This document shows, piece after piece, positions 35,501 through 47,500 of a DNA stretch of 64,000 bases. Location of the stretch: contig NC_088304.1 of assembly GCF_032854445.1 (NCBI RefSeq), positions 21,835,704 through 21,899,703 of the forward strand. Direction: 5' to 3'. The stretch comes from Liolophura sinensis. Taxonomy: Eukaryota > Mollusca > Polyplacophora > Chitonida > Chitonidae. The translations under genes were made by a program, and so were the position numbers. The notes under the pieces were generated by a model that saw only the letters and a program-made list of their open reading frames with translations, had not been told where the DNA came from and did no database searches. Position 1 is the stretch's first letter, and every line of letters starts with the position of its first letter.

Positions 35501-38500
35501 GTGTTTGTTAACTGAATAACTGAGCAGCTCTTACCACAAGCATCCTGGCCAGCAGATTCTTACAGAACAGAATCCTGTGTTTGTTAACTGAATGACTGAG
35601 CAGCTCTTACCACAAGCATCCTGGCCAGCAGATTCTTACAGAACAGTATCCTGTGTTTGTTAACTGAATGACTGAGCAGCTCTTACCACAAGCATCCTGG
35701 CCAGTAGATTCTTACAGAACAGTATCCTGTGTTTGTTAACTGAATGACTGAGCAGCTCTTACCACAAGCATTCTGGCCAGTAGATTCTTACAGAACTTAA
35801 TCCTGTGTTTGTTAACTGAATAACTGAGCAGCTCTTACCACAAGCATTCTGGCCAGCAGATTCTTACAGAACTTAATCCTGTGTTTGTTAACTGAATGAC
35901 TGAGCAGCTCTTACCACAAGCATTCTGGCCAGTAGATTCTTACAGAACTTAATCCTGTGTTTGTTAACTGAATGACTGAGCAGCTCTTACCACAAGCATT
36001 CTGGCCAGCAGATTCTTACAGAACTTAATCCTGTGTTTGTTAACTGAATGACTGAGCAGCTCTTACCACAAGCATTCTGGCCAGTAGATTCTTACAGAAC
36101 TTAATCCTGTGTTTGTTAACTGAATGACTGAGCAGCTCTTACCACAAGCATTCTGGCCAGCAGATTCTTACAGAACAGTATCCTGTGTTTGTTAACTGAA
36201 TGACTGAGCAGCTCTTACCACAAGCATTCTGGCCAGCAGATTCTTACAGAAGTTAATCCTGTGTTTGTTAGCTGAATGACTGAGCAGCTCTTACCACAAG
36301 CATCCTGGCCAGTAGATTCTTACAGAACAGAATCCTGTGTTTGTTAGCTGAATGACTGAGCAGCTCTTACCACAAGCATCCTGGCCAGCAGATTCTTACA
36401 GAACTTAATCCTGTGTTTGTTAACTGAATGACTGAGCAGCTCTTACCACAAGCATTCTGGCCAGCAAATTCTTACAGAAGTTAATTCTGTGTTTGTTAAC
36501 TGAATGACTGAGCAGCTCTTACCACAAGCATCCTGGCCAGTAGATTCTTACAGAACAGTATCCTGTGTTTGTTAACTGAATGACTGAGCAGCTCTTACCA
36601 CAAGCATCCTGGCCAGCAGATTCTTACAGAACAGTATCCTGTGTTTGTTAACTGAATGACTGAGCAGCTCTTACCACAAGCATCCTGGCCAGTAGATTCT
36701 TACAGAACAGAATCCTGTGTTTGTTAACTGAATGACTGAGCAGCTCTTACCACAAGCATTCTGGCCAGCAGATTCTTACAGAACTTAATCCTGTGTTTGT
36801 TAACTGAATGACTGAGCAGCTCTTACCACAAGCATCCTGGCCAGCAGATTCTTACAGAACTTAATCCTGTGTTTGTTAGCTGAATGACTGAGCAGCTCTT
36901 ACCACAAGCATTCTGGCCAGCAGATTCTTACAGAACTTAATCCTGTGTTTGTTAGCTGAATGACTGAGCAGCTCTTACCACAAGCATTCTGGCAAGCAGA
37001 TTCTGACAGAACTTAATCCTGTGTTTGTTAACTGAATGACTGAGCAGCTCTTACCACAAGCATTCTGGCCAGCAGATTCTTACAGAACTTAATCCTGTGT
37101 TTGTTAACTGAATGACTGAGCAGCTCTTACCACAAGCATTCTGGCCAGCAGATTCTTACAGAACTTAATCCTGTGTTTGTTAACTGAATGACTGAGCAGC
37201 TCTTACCACAAGCATTCTGGCAAGCAGATTCTGACAGAACTTAATCCTGTGTTTGTTAACTGAATGACTGAGCAGCTCTTACCACAAGCATTCTGGCCAG
37301 CAGATTCTTACAGAACTTAATCCTGTGTTTGTTAACTGAATGACTGAGCAGCTCTTACCACAACCATTCTGGCCAGCAGATTCTTACAGAACTTAATCCT
37401 GTGTTTGTTAACTGAATGACTGAGCAGCTCATACCACAAGCATCCTGGCCAGTAGATTCTTACAGAACAGAATCCTGTGTTTGTTAACTGAATAAATGAG
37501 CAGCTCTTACCACAAGCATTCTGGCCAGCAGATTCTTACAGAAGTTAATCCTGTGTTTGTTAGTTGAATGACTGAGCAGCTCTTACCACAAGCATTCTGG
37601 CCAGTAGATTCTTACAGAACTTAATCCTGTGTTTGTTAGCTGAATGACTGAGCAGCTCTTACCACAAGCATCCTGGCCAGTAGATTCTTACAGAACAGAA
37701 TCCTGTGTTTGTTAACTGAATGACTGAGCAGCTCTTACCACAAGCATCCTGGCCAGTAGATTCTTACAGAACAGGATCCTGTGTTTGTTAGCTGAATAAC
37801 TCAGCAGCTCTTACCACAAGCATCCTGGCCAGCAGATTCTTACAGAACAGTATCCTGTGTTTGTTAACTGAATAACTCAGCAGCTCTTACCACAAGCATC
37901 CTGGCCAGCAGATTCTTACAGAACAGTATCCTGTGTTTGTTAACTGAATAACTCAGCAGCTCTTACCACAAGCATCCTGGCCAGCAGATTCTTACAGAAC
38001 TTAATCCTGTGTTTGTTAAGTGAATGACTGAGCAGCTCTTACCACAAGCATTCTGGCCAGCAGATTCTTACAGAACAGAATCCCAAGTGGATGATCTTTG
38101 GCTGAGATCCTTTTTGATCCCACCTCAACAGAATGACCACCGAGCAGCTTGACCAATCGCAACAGCTTGTCCCTAAGGTGTTCCCCGCTGACCGGCGAGA
38201 TGGCGTTGACTGGTGTATTCACGGACTTCTGCAGGTCAAACTTGTATTGCTTCATCTAGAAAACAGACAAGCATAACAGAACAGATTCGTGGATTGCATT
38301 TATAACGTTGATTTGGTGACATCAAATTTTTCTTGTGCTTTACTCCAAAAATGGAGTAAAAAAAACCCTAAAATAATCCACATTCTTATTTTTTTCACCC
38401 CTTTTTTTTAATGATTTGCTTGCTTGTCAAAGATTTGTAATCACGTAAATATTTGTCTTCAACGGAAAAAATTGCAGGGACAGTTTAAATTTCCCACAAA

Positions 38501-41500
38501 TTAGTTTTGTTTTTATGTTCATCCCTTTCTCCGACACAAGAAAAAGATTTTTTTTCTGCCCATAAAACAACTGCATTTAAGTTCACAAACTTTGCTGTTG
38601 CCAGTATAGGGTATTTCTTTAACAAATGAAGTATACATTTTTAATTAGCATACTAATTTTGAATACTGGTAGGTGAAACACTTCAGTTTGATTTGCCATA
38701 TAATAAATGACATAAGAGTCCTAGTGTATTAGATAATATTAGATAATACTGGTACTAAGGCATATTTAGGTAAAATCTTTGCCGAATTCAGCAGCCGTTG
38801 TTCAATGTCAAAGGATAATGACAACAGATTAAGCTGATATTTAATATACTGCTACACACTTATTTTTAGGTTAATTACAAAACTGAAGACTGGGCATGAA
38901 GGTAAATCTGGAATCAAGGCTTAAAACAGCTTTGAACAATCTGGCCCTGATAACGCAGCATAAAAAACTCCTGTTTGCAATTTGCAAGGAGAGCTAAACA
39001 AGAGTGATACAGTCTAAATCATGAATATACATGAGCAGTTCTGTACAGTTGTTATACCTGAGGGTTTTTACTCAGCTCTTCTAACGACGTCTCCACCTGT
39101 TTCAGCTGTTTTTGGAGTCTGATGTAATTTTCAAAAGCTTTCTCAGGAGCTATCTGTGCTTCTTCAGCTGAAAACATAGGTGACATAATTGATTTATATA
39201 TTTCAACACACAAGTGTTTTTTAATGCTGTAAATACATATAAATACTATTTTCACTAATACAACAGTCCAAGACGTTTGACGTTTGTTGTGGCAAAATTT
39301 TGTTCAGCCAAGAATGGTCTCAAAACAATGTCAGAGCACGCTCCATTTGAAAACCTGATACAGTTACCTGCCCTTGTCAAATGTGTACAAATCTGCACAC
39401 GCTTAGAGTATCACCTCGGGCTCACACAGCCTAGAAAATAACTGATCAATATTGAGTTTGCGATAAATCAACAGTCGAAAAGGTAAGGATCATATTAAAA
39501 GTGTCTGCAAACTTCAGGCTGTATTTGATGGGTAATTTTTGTTTCAAACCGCTGAGAGAAATTGCCAAGGCAAGGGACAATTACGAAGAAAATATATTTA
39601 CTCACATAGTGAAGGTCCCCTCTCTCTGGCTTGTGCGGGCTGAACAGCTGGCTCTGGGGTTATGGTGCTAGCCTAATAACACAGACCAACAAATGGTATT
39701 AGATACACAAATAAAACACTGACATGTTAATCAAGGCATACCGCTAGCTCTCCACTCACACATTACACATACTTATTAAATTAAGGGCTCCACTGGGACA
39801 TACCACTAACTCACTATGACAAAGCATCAGATACCTATCTAAGGGTTCTCAATCATGCCCATAATACAAGATGGTCTGAAGGCATTCCTCTGGCATTCTT
39901 CTACTGAGGGGGTTGAGTCAAAAGTGAGTGCTGTGGCCTACAGACAGGAATTGGAGCATCCTTTCACTTAGAAATAGTTCACTTCGATTCCACAGGCATG
40001 CCTGAAGTAAACCACATGCAAGCCTGAAGCAAACCACAGGCATGCCTGAAGCAAGACACAGGCATGCCCGAAGCAAACCACAGACGAGGCTGCAGCAAAC
40101 CACAGGCATGTCTGAAGCAAACCACATGCATGCCTGCAGCAAACCACAGACAAGCCCGAAGCAAACTACAGGCAAGCCTGAAGCAAATGACGTGCAAGTC
40201 TGAAGCAAACCACAAGCAAGTCTAAAGCAAATGACATGCATGCCTGAAGCAAACCACAAGCAAGTCTAAAGCAAATGACATGCATGCCTGAAGCAAACCA
40301 TTGATATGTCTGAAACAAACCACAGGCATGCCTGCAGCAAACCACAGACAAGCAAGAAAAAAGCTACAGGCAAGCCTGAAGCAAACGACATGCAAGCCTG
40401 AAGCAAATGACATACAAGCCTGCAGCAAATCACAGGCAAGTCTGATGCAAACTACAGGCAAGCCTGAAGCAAACGACATGCAAGCCTGAAGCAAATGACA
40501 TGCAAGCCTGAAGCAAACCACAAGCAAGTCTGAAGTAAACCACATGCATGCCTGCAGCAAACCACAGACATATCTGAAGCAAACCACAGGCATGCCTGCA
40601 GCAAACCACAGACAAGCCCAAAGCAAACTACAGGCAAGCCTGAACGCAAACGACATGCAAGCCTGAAGCAAACCACAAGCAAGTCTGAAGCAAACCACAG
40701 GCATACCTAAAGCACACCATAGACCCAAAGGACCAGAAGCAAACTACAGGCACGCCTGAAGCAAACGACATGCAAGCCTGAAGCAAACGACATGCAAGCC
40801 TGAAGCAAATGACATGCAAACCTTTAGCACACCACACTTTTTGTGAAGCCCTGAAATCGGCCAATCCAAGAAATGTAGTTTTGTCTCCAAAATCAAATTA
40901 AAAACATGCATAAATTGCACTGAAAGTTTCTCTTTCATACATGGAAAGGATGAGGAATTAGGGTAGTATAGTTTTAGGTGGGTTGTTAGCCTTTGTCCTT
41001 TGTTACAGCTTAAGATCCACATCTTCTTATCTTCTTATGCAAAAAAGAAAACTTCAGCATATTTTGAAAGTACAAGTTTGAGTTACATATGTCTATGCTC
41101 ATTATACAGAACGACAGTCTTAGACTCACTGTTGTTGTTGTAGCAGGTGCTTGTTCCTGTTGCTGAACTTGAGCAGCTTGTTTTTCTTTCTCCTGTTTTT
41201 CCATTTCTCCTTTCTTGTTAGCTTGCTCTACAAAAAGCAAAAAACTTTCAAAAAACCTGATAAAAAAAAAAAATCATCACAGCGACTGTGAACAATAATG
41301 AAGGAGTTTCAGTTTACCTTTTCTCACCGTACAGACAGCCGACACTCACATCGGTGAGCAAAACTCATCAAGCTTTTTGCTTTACCCACTGGTTAACATA
41401 TGTACATTTCTCCTTTATAGGTCTACTGGGTTAATTCCCTGGGGCACGAATATCTACAAGCTGCCAACGAAAAGTCGCCACATATCAGCTATCCTTTGAA

Positions 41501-44500
41501 GAATGTTTTATACCTAGACAGTGACATCCCTGAATAAATTCCCAATCACACTTGCCAGCAAGTTTATCCTCTTGTATGTTGATAAGGTGGACTAGTAGTG
41601 ACACTCACCCGCTAAAGGGTACTCACCCATTGATGGGCAGAGGTACTCACTCACTAATGGGGACAGGTACTTGCCCACTTGTGGGGACAAGTGCTCGCTC
41701 ACTAATGGGAGCAAGCACCCGCCAACTAAGAGAGACAGGTACTCACCCACAAATGGGGACAGCTACTCGCTTATTAATGGAAACAGGTACTCGCCCACTG
41801 ATGGGCACAGGTAGTCACCCACTGGTGGGCACAGGTAGTCATCCACTGAAGGGCACAGGTACTTCATCACAAACGGGCACTGGTACTCATCCAGTGTTGG
41901 GGACAGGTACTTATCCATTAGTGGGGTCAGGTACTCACCCACAAATGGGTACAGATACTTACCCACAAACGGGCAGAGGTACTCACCCAAAACTGGGAAC
42001 AGGTACTCATCCATTAGTGGGCCCAGGTACTCACCCATTGATGGGCAGAGATACTTACCCACAAACGGGCAGAGGTACTCACCCAAAACTGGGAACAGGT
42101 ACTCATCCATTAGTGGGCCCAGGTACTCACCCACTGATGGGCACAGATACTTACCCACAAACGGGCAGAGGTACTCACCCAAAACTGAGAACAGGTACTC
42201 ATCCATTAGTGGGCTCAGGTACTCACCCATTGATGGGCACAGATACTTACCCACAAACGGGCACAGGTACTCACCCAAAACTGAGAACAGGTGCTCATCC
42301 ATTAGTGGGCTCAGGTACTCACCCATTGATGGGCACAGATACTCATAGACTAATGGGGACAGGTACTTACCCACAAACGGGCAGAGGTACTCACCCAAAA
42401 CTGAGAACAGGTACTCATCCATTAGTGGGCTCAGGTACTCACCCATTGATGGGCACAGATACTCATAGACTAATGGGGACAGGTACTCGCCCACAAATAG
42501 GGACAGGCACTCACTGACTAATAAGGACAAGAACTCGCTTAATAATGGAAACAGGTACTCGCCCACTGGTGGGCACAGGTAGTCACCCACTGGTGGGCAC
42601 AGGTAGTCACCCACTGGTGGGCACAGGTAGTCATCCACTGAAGGGCACAGGTAGCCACCCACTGGTGGGCACAGGTAGTCATCCATTGGTGGGCACAGGT
42701 ACTCACCCACTGGTGGGCACAGGTAGTCATCCACTGATGGGCACAGTTAGTCACCCACTACTGGGGACAGATACTCACCCACTACTGGGGACAGATACTC
42801 ACCCACTAATGAGGACATGCTCACCCATTAACAGGGACAGGTGCTCATTCACTAATAGGGACCGGCACTCACCCAATAACAGCAACAGGTGCTCAATCAC
42901 TAACAGGGACTGGTACTTATTAACCAAAGGGCCAAGATACTCACTTACCAATGGGTACAAGTACATGTACTCGCTCACTAATGGGAACAGGTACTTGCCC
43001 TTTAACAGGGACAAGACCTCACTCACAAATAGGGACAAGCGCTCACCCACTAACAGGGGCAGGTAGTCACCCACTAACAGTGACAAATACTCACCCACTA
43101 ATGGGACAGGTACTCACCCACTAATGGGACAGGTACTCACCCACTAATGGAACAGGTACTCACTCACTAATGGGACAGGTACTCACCCACTAATGGAGTG
43201 AGTGAGTGAGTGCTTGGAGTTTAACGTCGTACTCAACAATTTTTCAGTCACATGACGACGAAGGAATCCGTAGGGTGCACACCCACTAATGGAACAAGTA
43301 CTCACTCGCTAATGGGACAGGTACTCACTCACTAATGAGACAGGTACTCACCCACTAACGGGCACATGTACTCACCCACTAATGGGGACAGGTATTCAAG
43401 TGCATTCTGCGCCTGCTGTAACACAAGGTGTAACTTCTGGATGTGCTCCACGGACGCCTGCTGAGCCTGCGCCTGCTGTACGATACTCTCCGCCTTGTGT
43501 TTCAGCTGACTCAGGAGATCCTGAAACTTCTTGGCAGGTTCAGGCAGGTACTCTTTGTACTGACACATCTTGTATGCCATTGAGAGCTCCTCCTGGGTCT
43601 TTGTCAACTGGCCATAGATCTTCATTAAGGTTTGGAAACGTTTCTGGGTCTCCAACTGTCTGTAAATTTTACAAAAACATAAGACATAAAGTGTAAAGTC
43701 AAAAGAAATATCTCGTGTTGGTTTGGGGAAGAGCGAAGTCTCAAAGAAGATGATGGTACAGGGAATAACAAAATTGGATGCTTTGTAGAAATGCCTCCTG
43801 CCACGAACAGTTCATGTTTTCCTCAGTTTTAATCATAATGATTTTAAACCATGGACTTCGCAACAAGTTGACTGTTTTATTGTCGCTATTTTGTAAAAAA
43901 ATGGAAATAAAATGGGGAAAAAAATGGGAGAAAACTCTGGTGATAAAGCGTGACTACCCAGTATCTTTATACATGTGGACTGTCATGTCAAATATTCATT
44001 TTTAAACTGCAGGGTTGAAGCAGAATATAACATACTGTAAATAAATACTTGCAAACTAGGCCTACCAGCATATGAAGATGTCAAACTGTGATTAAAACTA
44101 CACCTACACATATGTAGATATAAGCCACTTACAATGACGAGACTTGAAATTTGCATATGTGTTCCCATCAATCACATGATTTTTGCTGGAGAAGGGCAAA
44201 ACAATAATCTTATCTGTCGCTGGCGACATGTAAATCCCGTCTGGGCAAAACTGTACGCAGGAAATCATAAAACATGCATTTTATTTTGATATAAAGCCAG
44301 TGACAGTGTTGTATGAACTCCCAGTAAAGTGTGATAACAATTAACTCAAACTCATGTCTCCTAATATGCCGGACTCACACACAGTGCTACCGACCAGGGG
44401 TAAAAGTTTTCGGAAACCTTACATGCCGTCAGTTTTCTGTGGTTAATGTGAGGTTCTCGACATAAAAACATGGGAAAAGGAACCCTTCTGCAATAGGAAG

Positions 44501-47500
44501 ACAGTTCCGACTCAAAAGAAACAAAATGTTCGTGTATACTGACATACTAAATTGGAATTACATGGACATGGGAAGCTGATATTTCTCAATTAAATTAATT
44601 TTTAGCTGAAATACATTTGTACACATATTCGTTGCATAATGAGGGCTGTCAGGAGAACCTGATCAATCGGTTTGTCTGTAGTGTACATTGTGCATGTACA
44701 TGTGGGACAGTGTTTGGAATTTAAAGGTTTGTAAAAGATATCAACTATCTTGATACTTTCTTCGACTTCATTCATGGGTATATTTAGAGATGCACATTTC
44801 GGACAACTAGTTAGGAAACCTGCACACATCACTGTCAGTGACTAGACCCCATAAGGCGACCAGATTACCCACCAGAACTGCAGAGAGCCATGGATAACGA
44901 AACAGGTGGGGGCTAATCACTCTCTTCTGTCGTCTTGCCGCCAACTCAGATCGTGGGAAAGTAAACAGTAAATCCCGTGAGAAACTCATTTACAGTAGTA
45001 TAGAATGTATGACATTAAATACAAACTCTTTCAAGATAGGACTTACTGCTGCTTGGCCTCTTCTTCCAACTGAACTTTCTTTCCCTCAACAGTTTTCACG
45101 ACTCCATCAATGAACTGATGAAGCATAAAAAAAAAAAATAAATAAAAAAAAATTGGCAAATTTTTATAAACCGCTCACAACATTTGCTAAAATTTGCAAA
45201 CCCACTTCATTCTCAAAATGTAAAGCGGGACGTAACATTATATCTCTCACACAATTTCAGGCATTACCTTGGCAAAATGAAACTCTGCATAACCAACTTC
45301 CTTTGTCTCCACTATAACATAATGCTCTATCACACTAAGTTTCTCCAGTAAAATTGAAATCAGAATAATTTCACGAACATTTCACGCTAAAAGACAACGG
45401 TCAAAGCTCTCACCTTTTTTCGACTCAAATGGTGGTCTTTCAGCCTTTGTAAATTTCTTGAAATTTCTTGCTTTCTAAAATATACATTTACAACAATAAT
45501 TTAAAACTTGTAAACTAAACAATACTGTCAATGACAGCCATGTCATAAACAGACTCAAAACTACTGTCAATATTTAGCCTTTTCAACCACACAAGCAATT
45601 TTTTCAAACAATTATGAAAATGTCACTAACAATGATTTGTTTGTGTCATTAAAGATGGAAGCCTCATAAAGCTGTGCAAATTATTTCTCTACAGCCCTCA
45701 GTTCTCTCAGAATACTCGAAACTATTGGTTGCAGATGTGGAGTATTTATTTATTTCATTTGTGTTTTACGCCGTACTCAAGAACATTTCACTTATATGAT
45801 GGCGGCCAGCATTATGGTGGGAGGAAACGGGCAGTGCCCGGAGGAAACCCACGACCATCTGCAGGTTGCTGGCAGACCTTCCCACATACGGCCGGAGAGG
45901 CAGCCAGCATGAGTTGGACGAACTCACAGCGACCCCACTGGTGAAAGCCTCCAAGTCACTACGCTGCGCTAGTGGGCTAACCAATTGAGCCACGGAGGCC
46001 CCCAGAGGTGGTTGAAAAGGTTGAAAAATCAGGGCACTTTATTGATATCGAAATCACCTTTTAAGAAGCAGGTTCACCCTAGGAAAGAATATATTAAAGA
46101 TGGACAAAACATTTAAAATTACATAAAGTTCAAGATTTTTCGATTTTTCTTTAAAGAGAAAAAGAAATTTGAAAACAATTTTTTGTATGGCGGGGATGTG
46201 GGACTCACTATACAAAGATATTTCCAAATACCTGTTTACCCTGAAAGAAAAAAATCTAAAAAATATTAAACACCATTTCTTTCCAATAAGCTTTCATACT
46301 TCTCCTTTAACTAAAATTAACATCACTGTAAAGAATCAACTCCTTGGTAGTTTGTGCACAAAACTCAAAAATCCACGCCATCTAAAACACTGTTTCCAGA
46401 GCAGATCGACATTTATCAACATTTGTCATGTGCAATACACATACAGTTCTCAGCAGGTTCTGCTCGGATATTCAAATATATGATATTTCACTGAAAACGG
46501 CAAAATGTACAGGTCCTTTTTGTCTTCCTTAATAATGGGTAAAGAGGAATTTAAGAAATAATCTATTCTTCCATGTAATGTGTAAGAAGTTTAGTTTCAC
46601 TTGATAACCTGGAAAATGCTCTGATCACTAAGAAAATGTACATTTGAGAAAATATCATCTGTTCCTAATGACTTGTCTATTAGTATTTCTGGTGTACAGA
46701 CGTGATCAGACAAAAACAAGCGTGTGACAGATTATGTTTAGGGTAGATAGTGGAAGTGAAACTGAAGTCAAAGTGAAACTGACTGTCAATGTAAAAATGA
46801 AACTAAAGTCAAAGTGAAAATTAAACTGAATGTCAAAGTGAAAATTAAACTAAATGTCAAAGTGAAAGTTGAGTTTACTGTTCTTTGATCTTATCCGCTG
46901 TGCTCCTCTGGATGTTTTCCCATTTCTTCAGCTCATCCACCTCTAGCTTGAGGAGTTCCTCCTGCTGGTCTGACAAGAGACGACGAGACGCTTCTTCAAA
47001 CAGCCGCCTCCTCTGCTCTGTGGCTTCCTGTAACACACACGTCATACCACTATCATTATTTATTTATTTCACTGGAGTTTTACGCCATAATCACAAATAT
47101 TTTGACCACATGACCATGACCAGCTTTGCAGTGAGAGGAAACTGGGTAGAGCGCAGCTGAAATCAACAACCACCAGCAGCTTGGTGGCAGACCTCCCCAC
47201 ATGACTGGAGAGGAAGCGAGTATGAGTTCACTAGTTTTAATGGTGGTGGAAACAGGAATACCCCGAACAAACCATTTAAAATGAATAACTTTCCCTCATG
47301 TGACATTCAGATATGCATATGATACGAACATTAGACTGTGCAAACAATCTTCAACCTTTTCGTATGTTTGCAAGATGATTATTTAAGCATATTCTGAGGG
47401 CAGTATTTTGTGTAGACTAATGAAATTATACTTTTTATAGTCCTGAAATTGGCCAATCCAACCAGTGTAAGTTTTGTATTAAAGCAAATTAAAAATGTGC

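Noticed and set aside
35475-38092. Regular repeats resembling a CRISPR array
   Set aside because: The whole 76-bp unit is conserved with no variable spacers, the host is eukaryotic, and the unit is a duplicated GLE1 exon-intron junction.
39918-41022. Many Cys-rich open frames (repeats like VVCFRLACGLLQACM)
   Set aside because: They arise from the 22-bp array in all frames; no start context, signal peptide or splice logic. Not a cysteine-rich peptide gene.
41552-42734. Two overlapping open frames above 320 codons on opposite strands
   Set aside because: Both come from the 24-bp GLE1 array, which is divisible by three and lacks stops on either strand. Not independent genes; the minus-strand one is only relevant as possible alternative GLE1 splicing.
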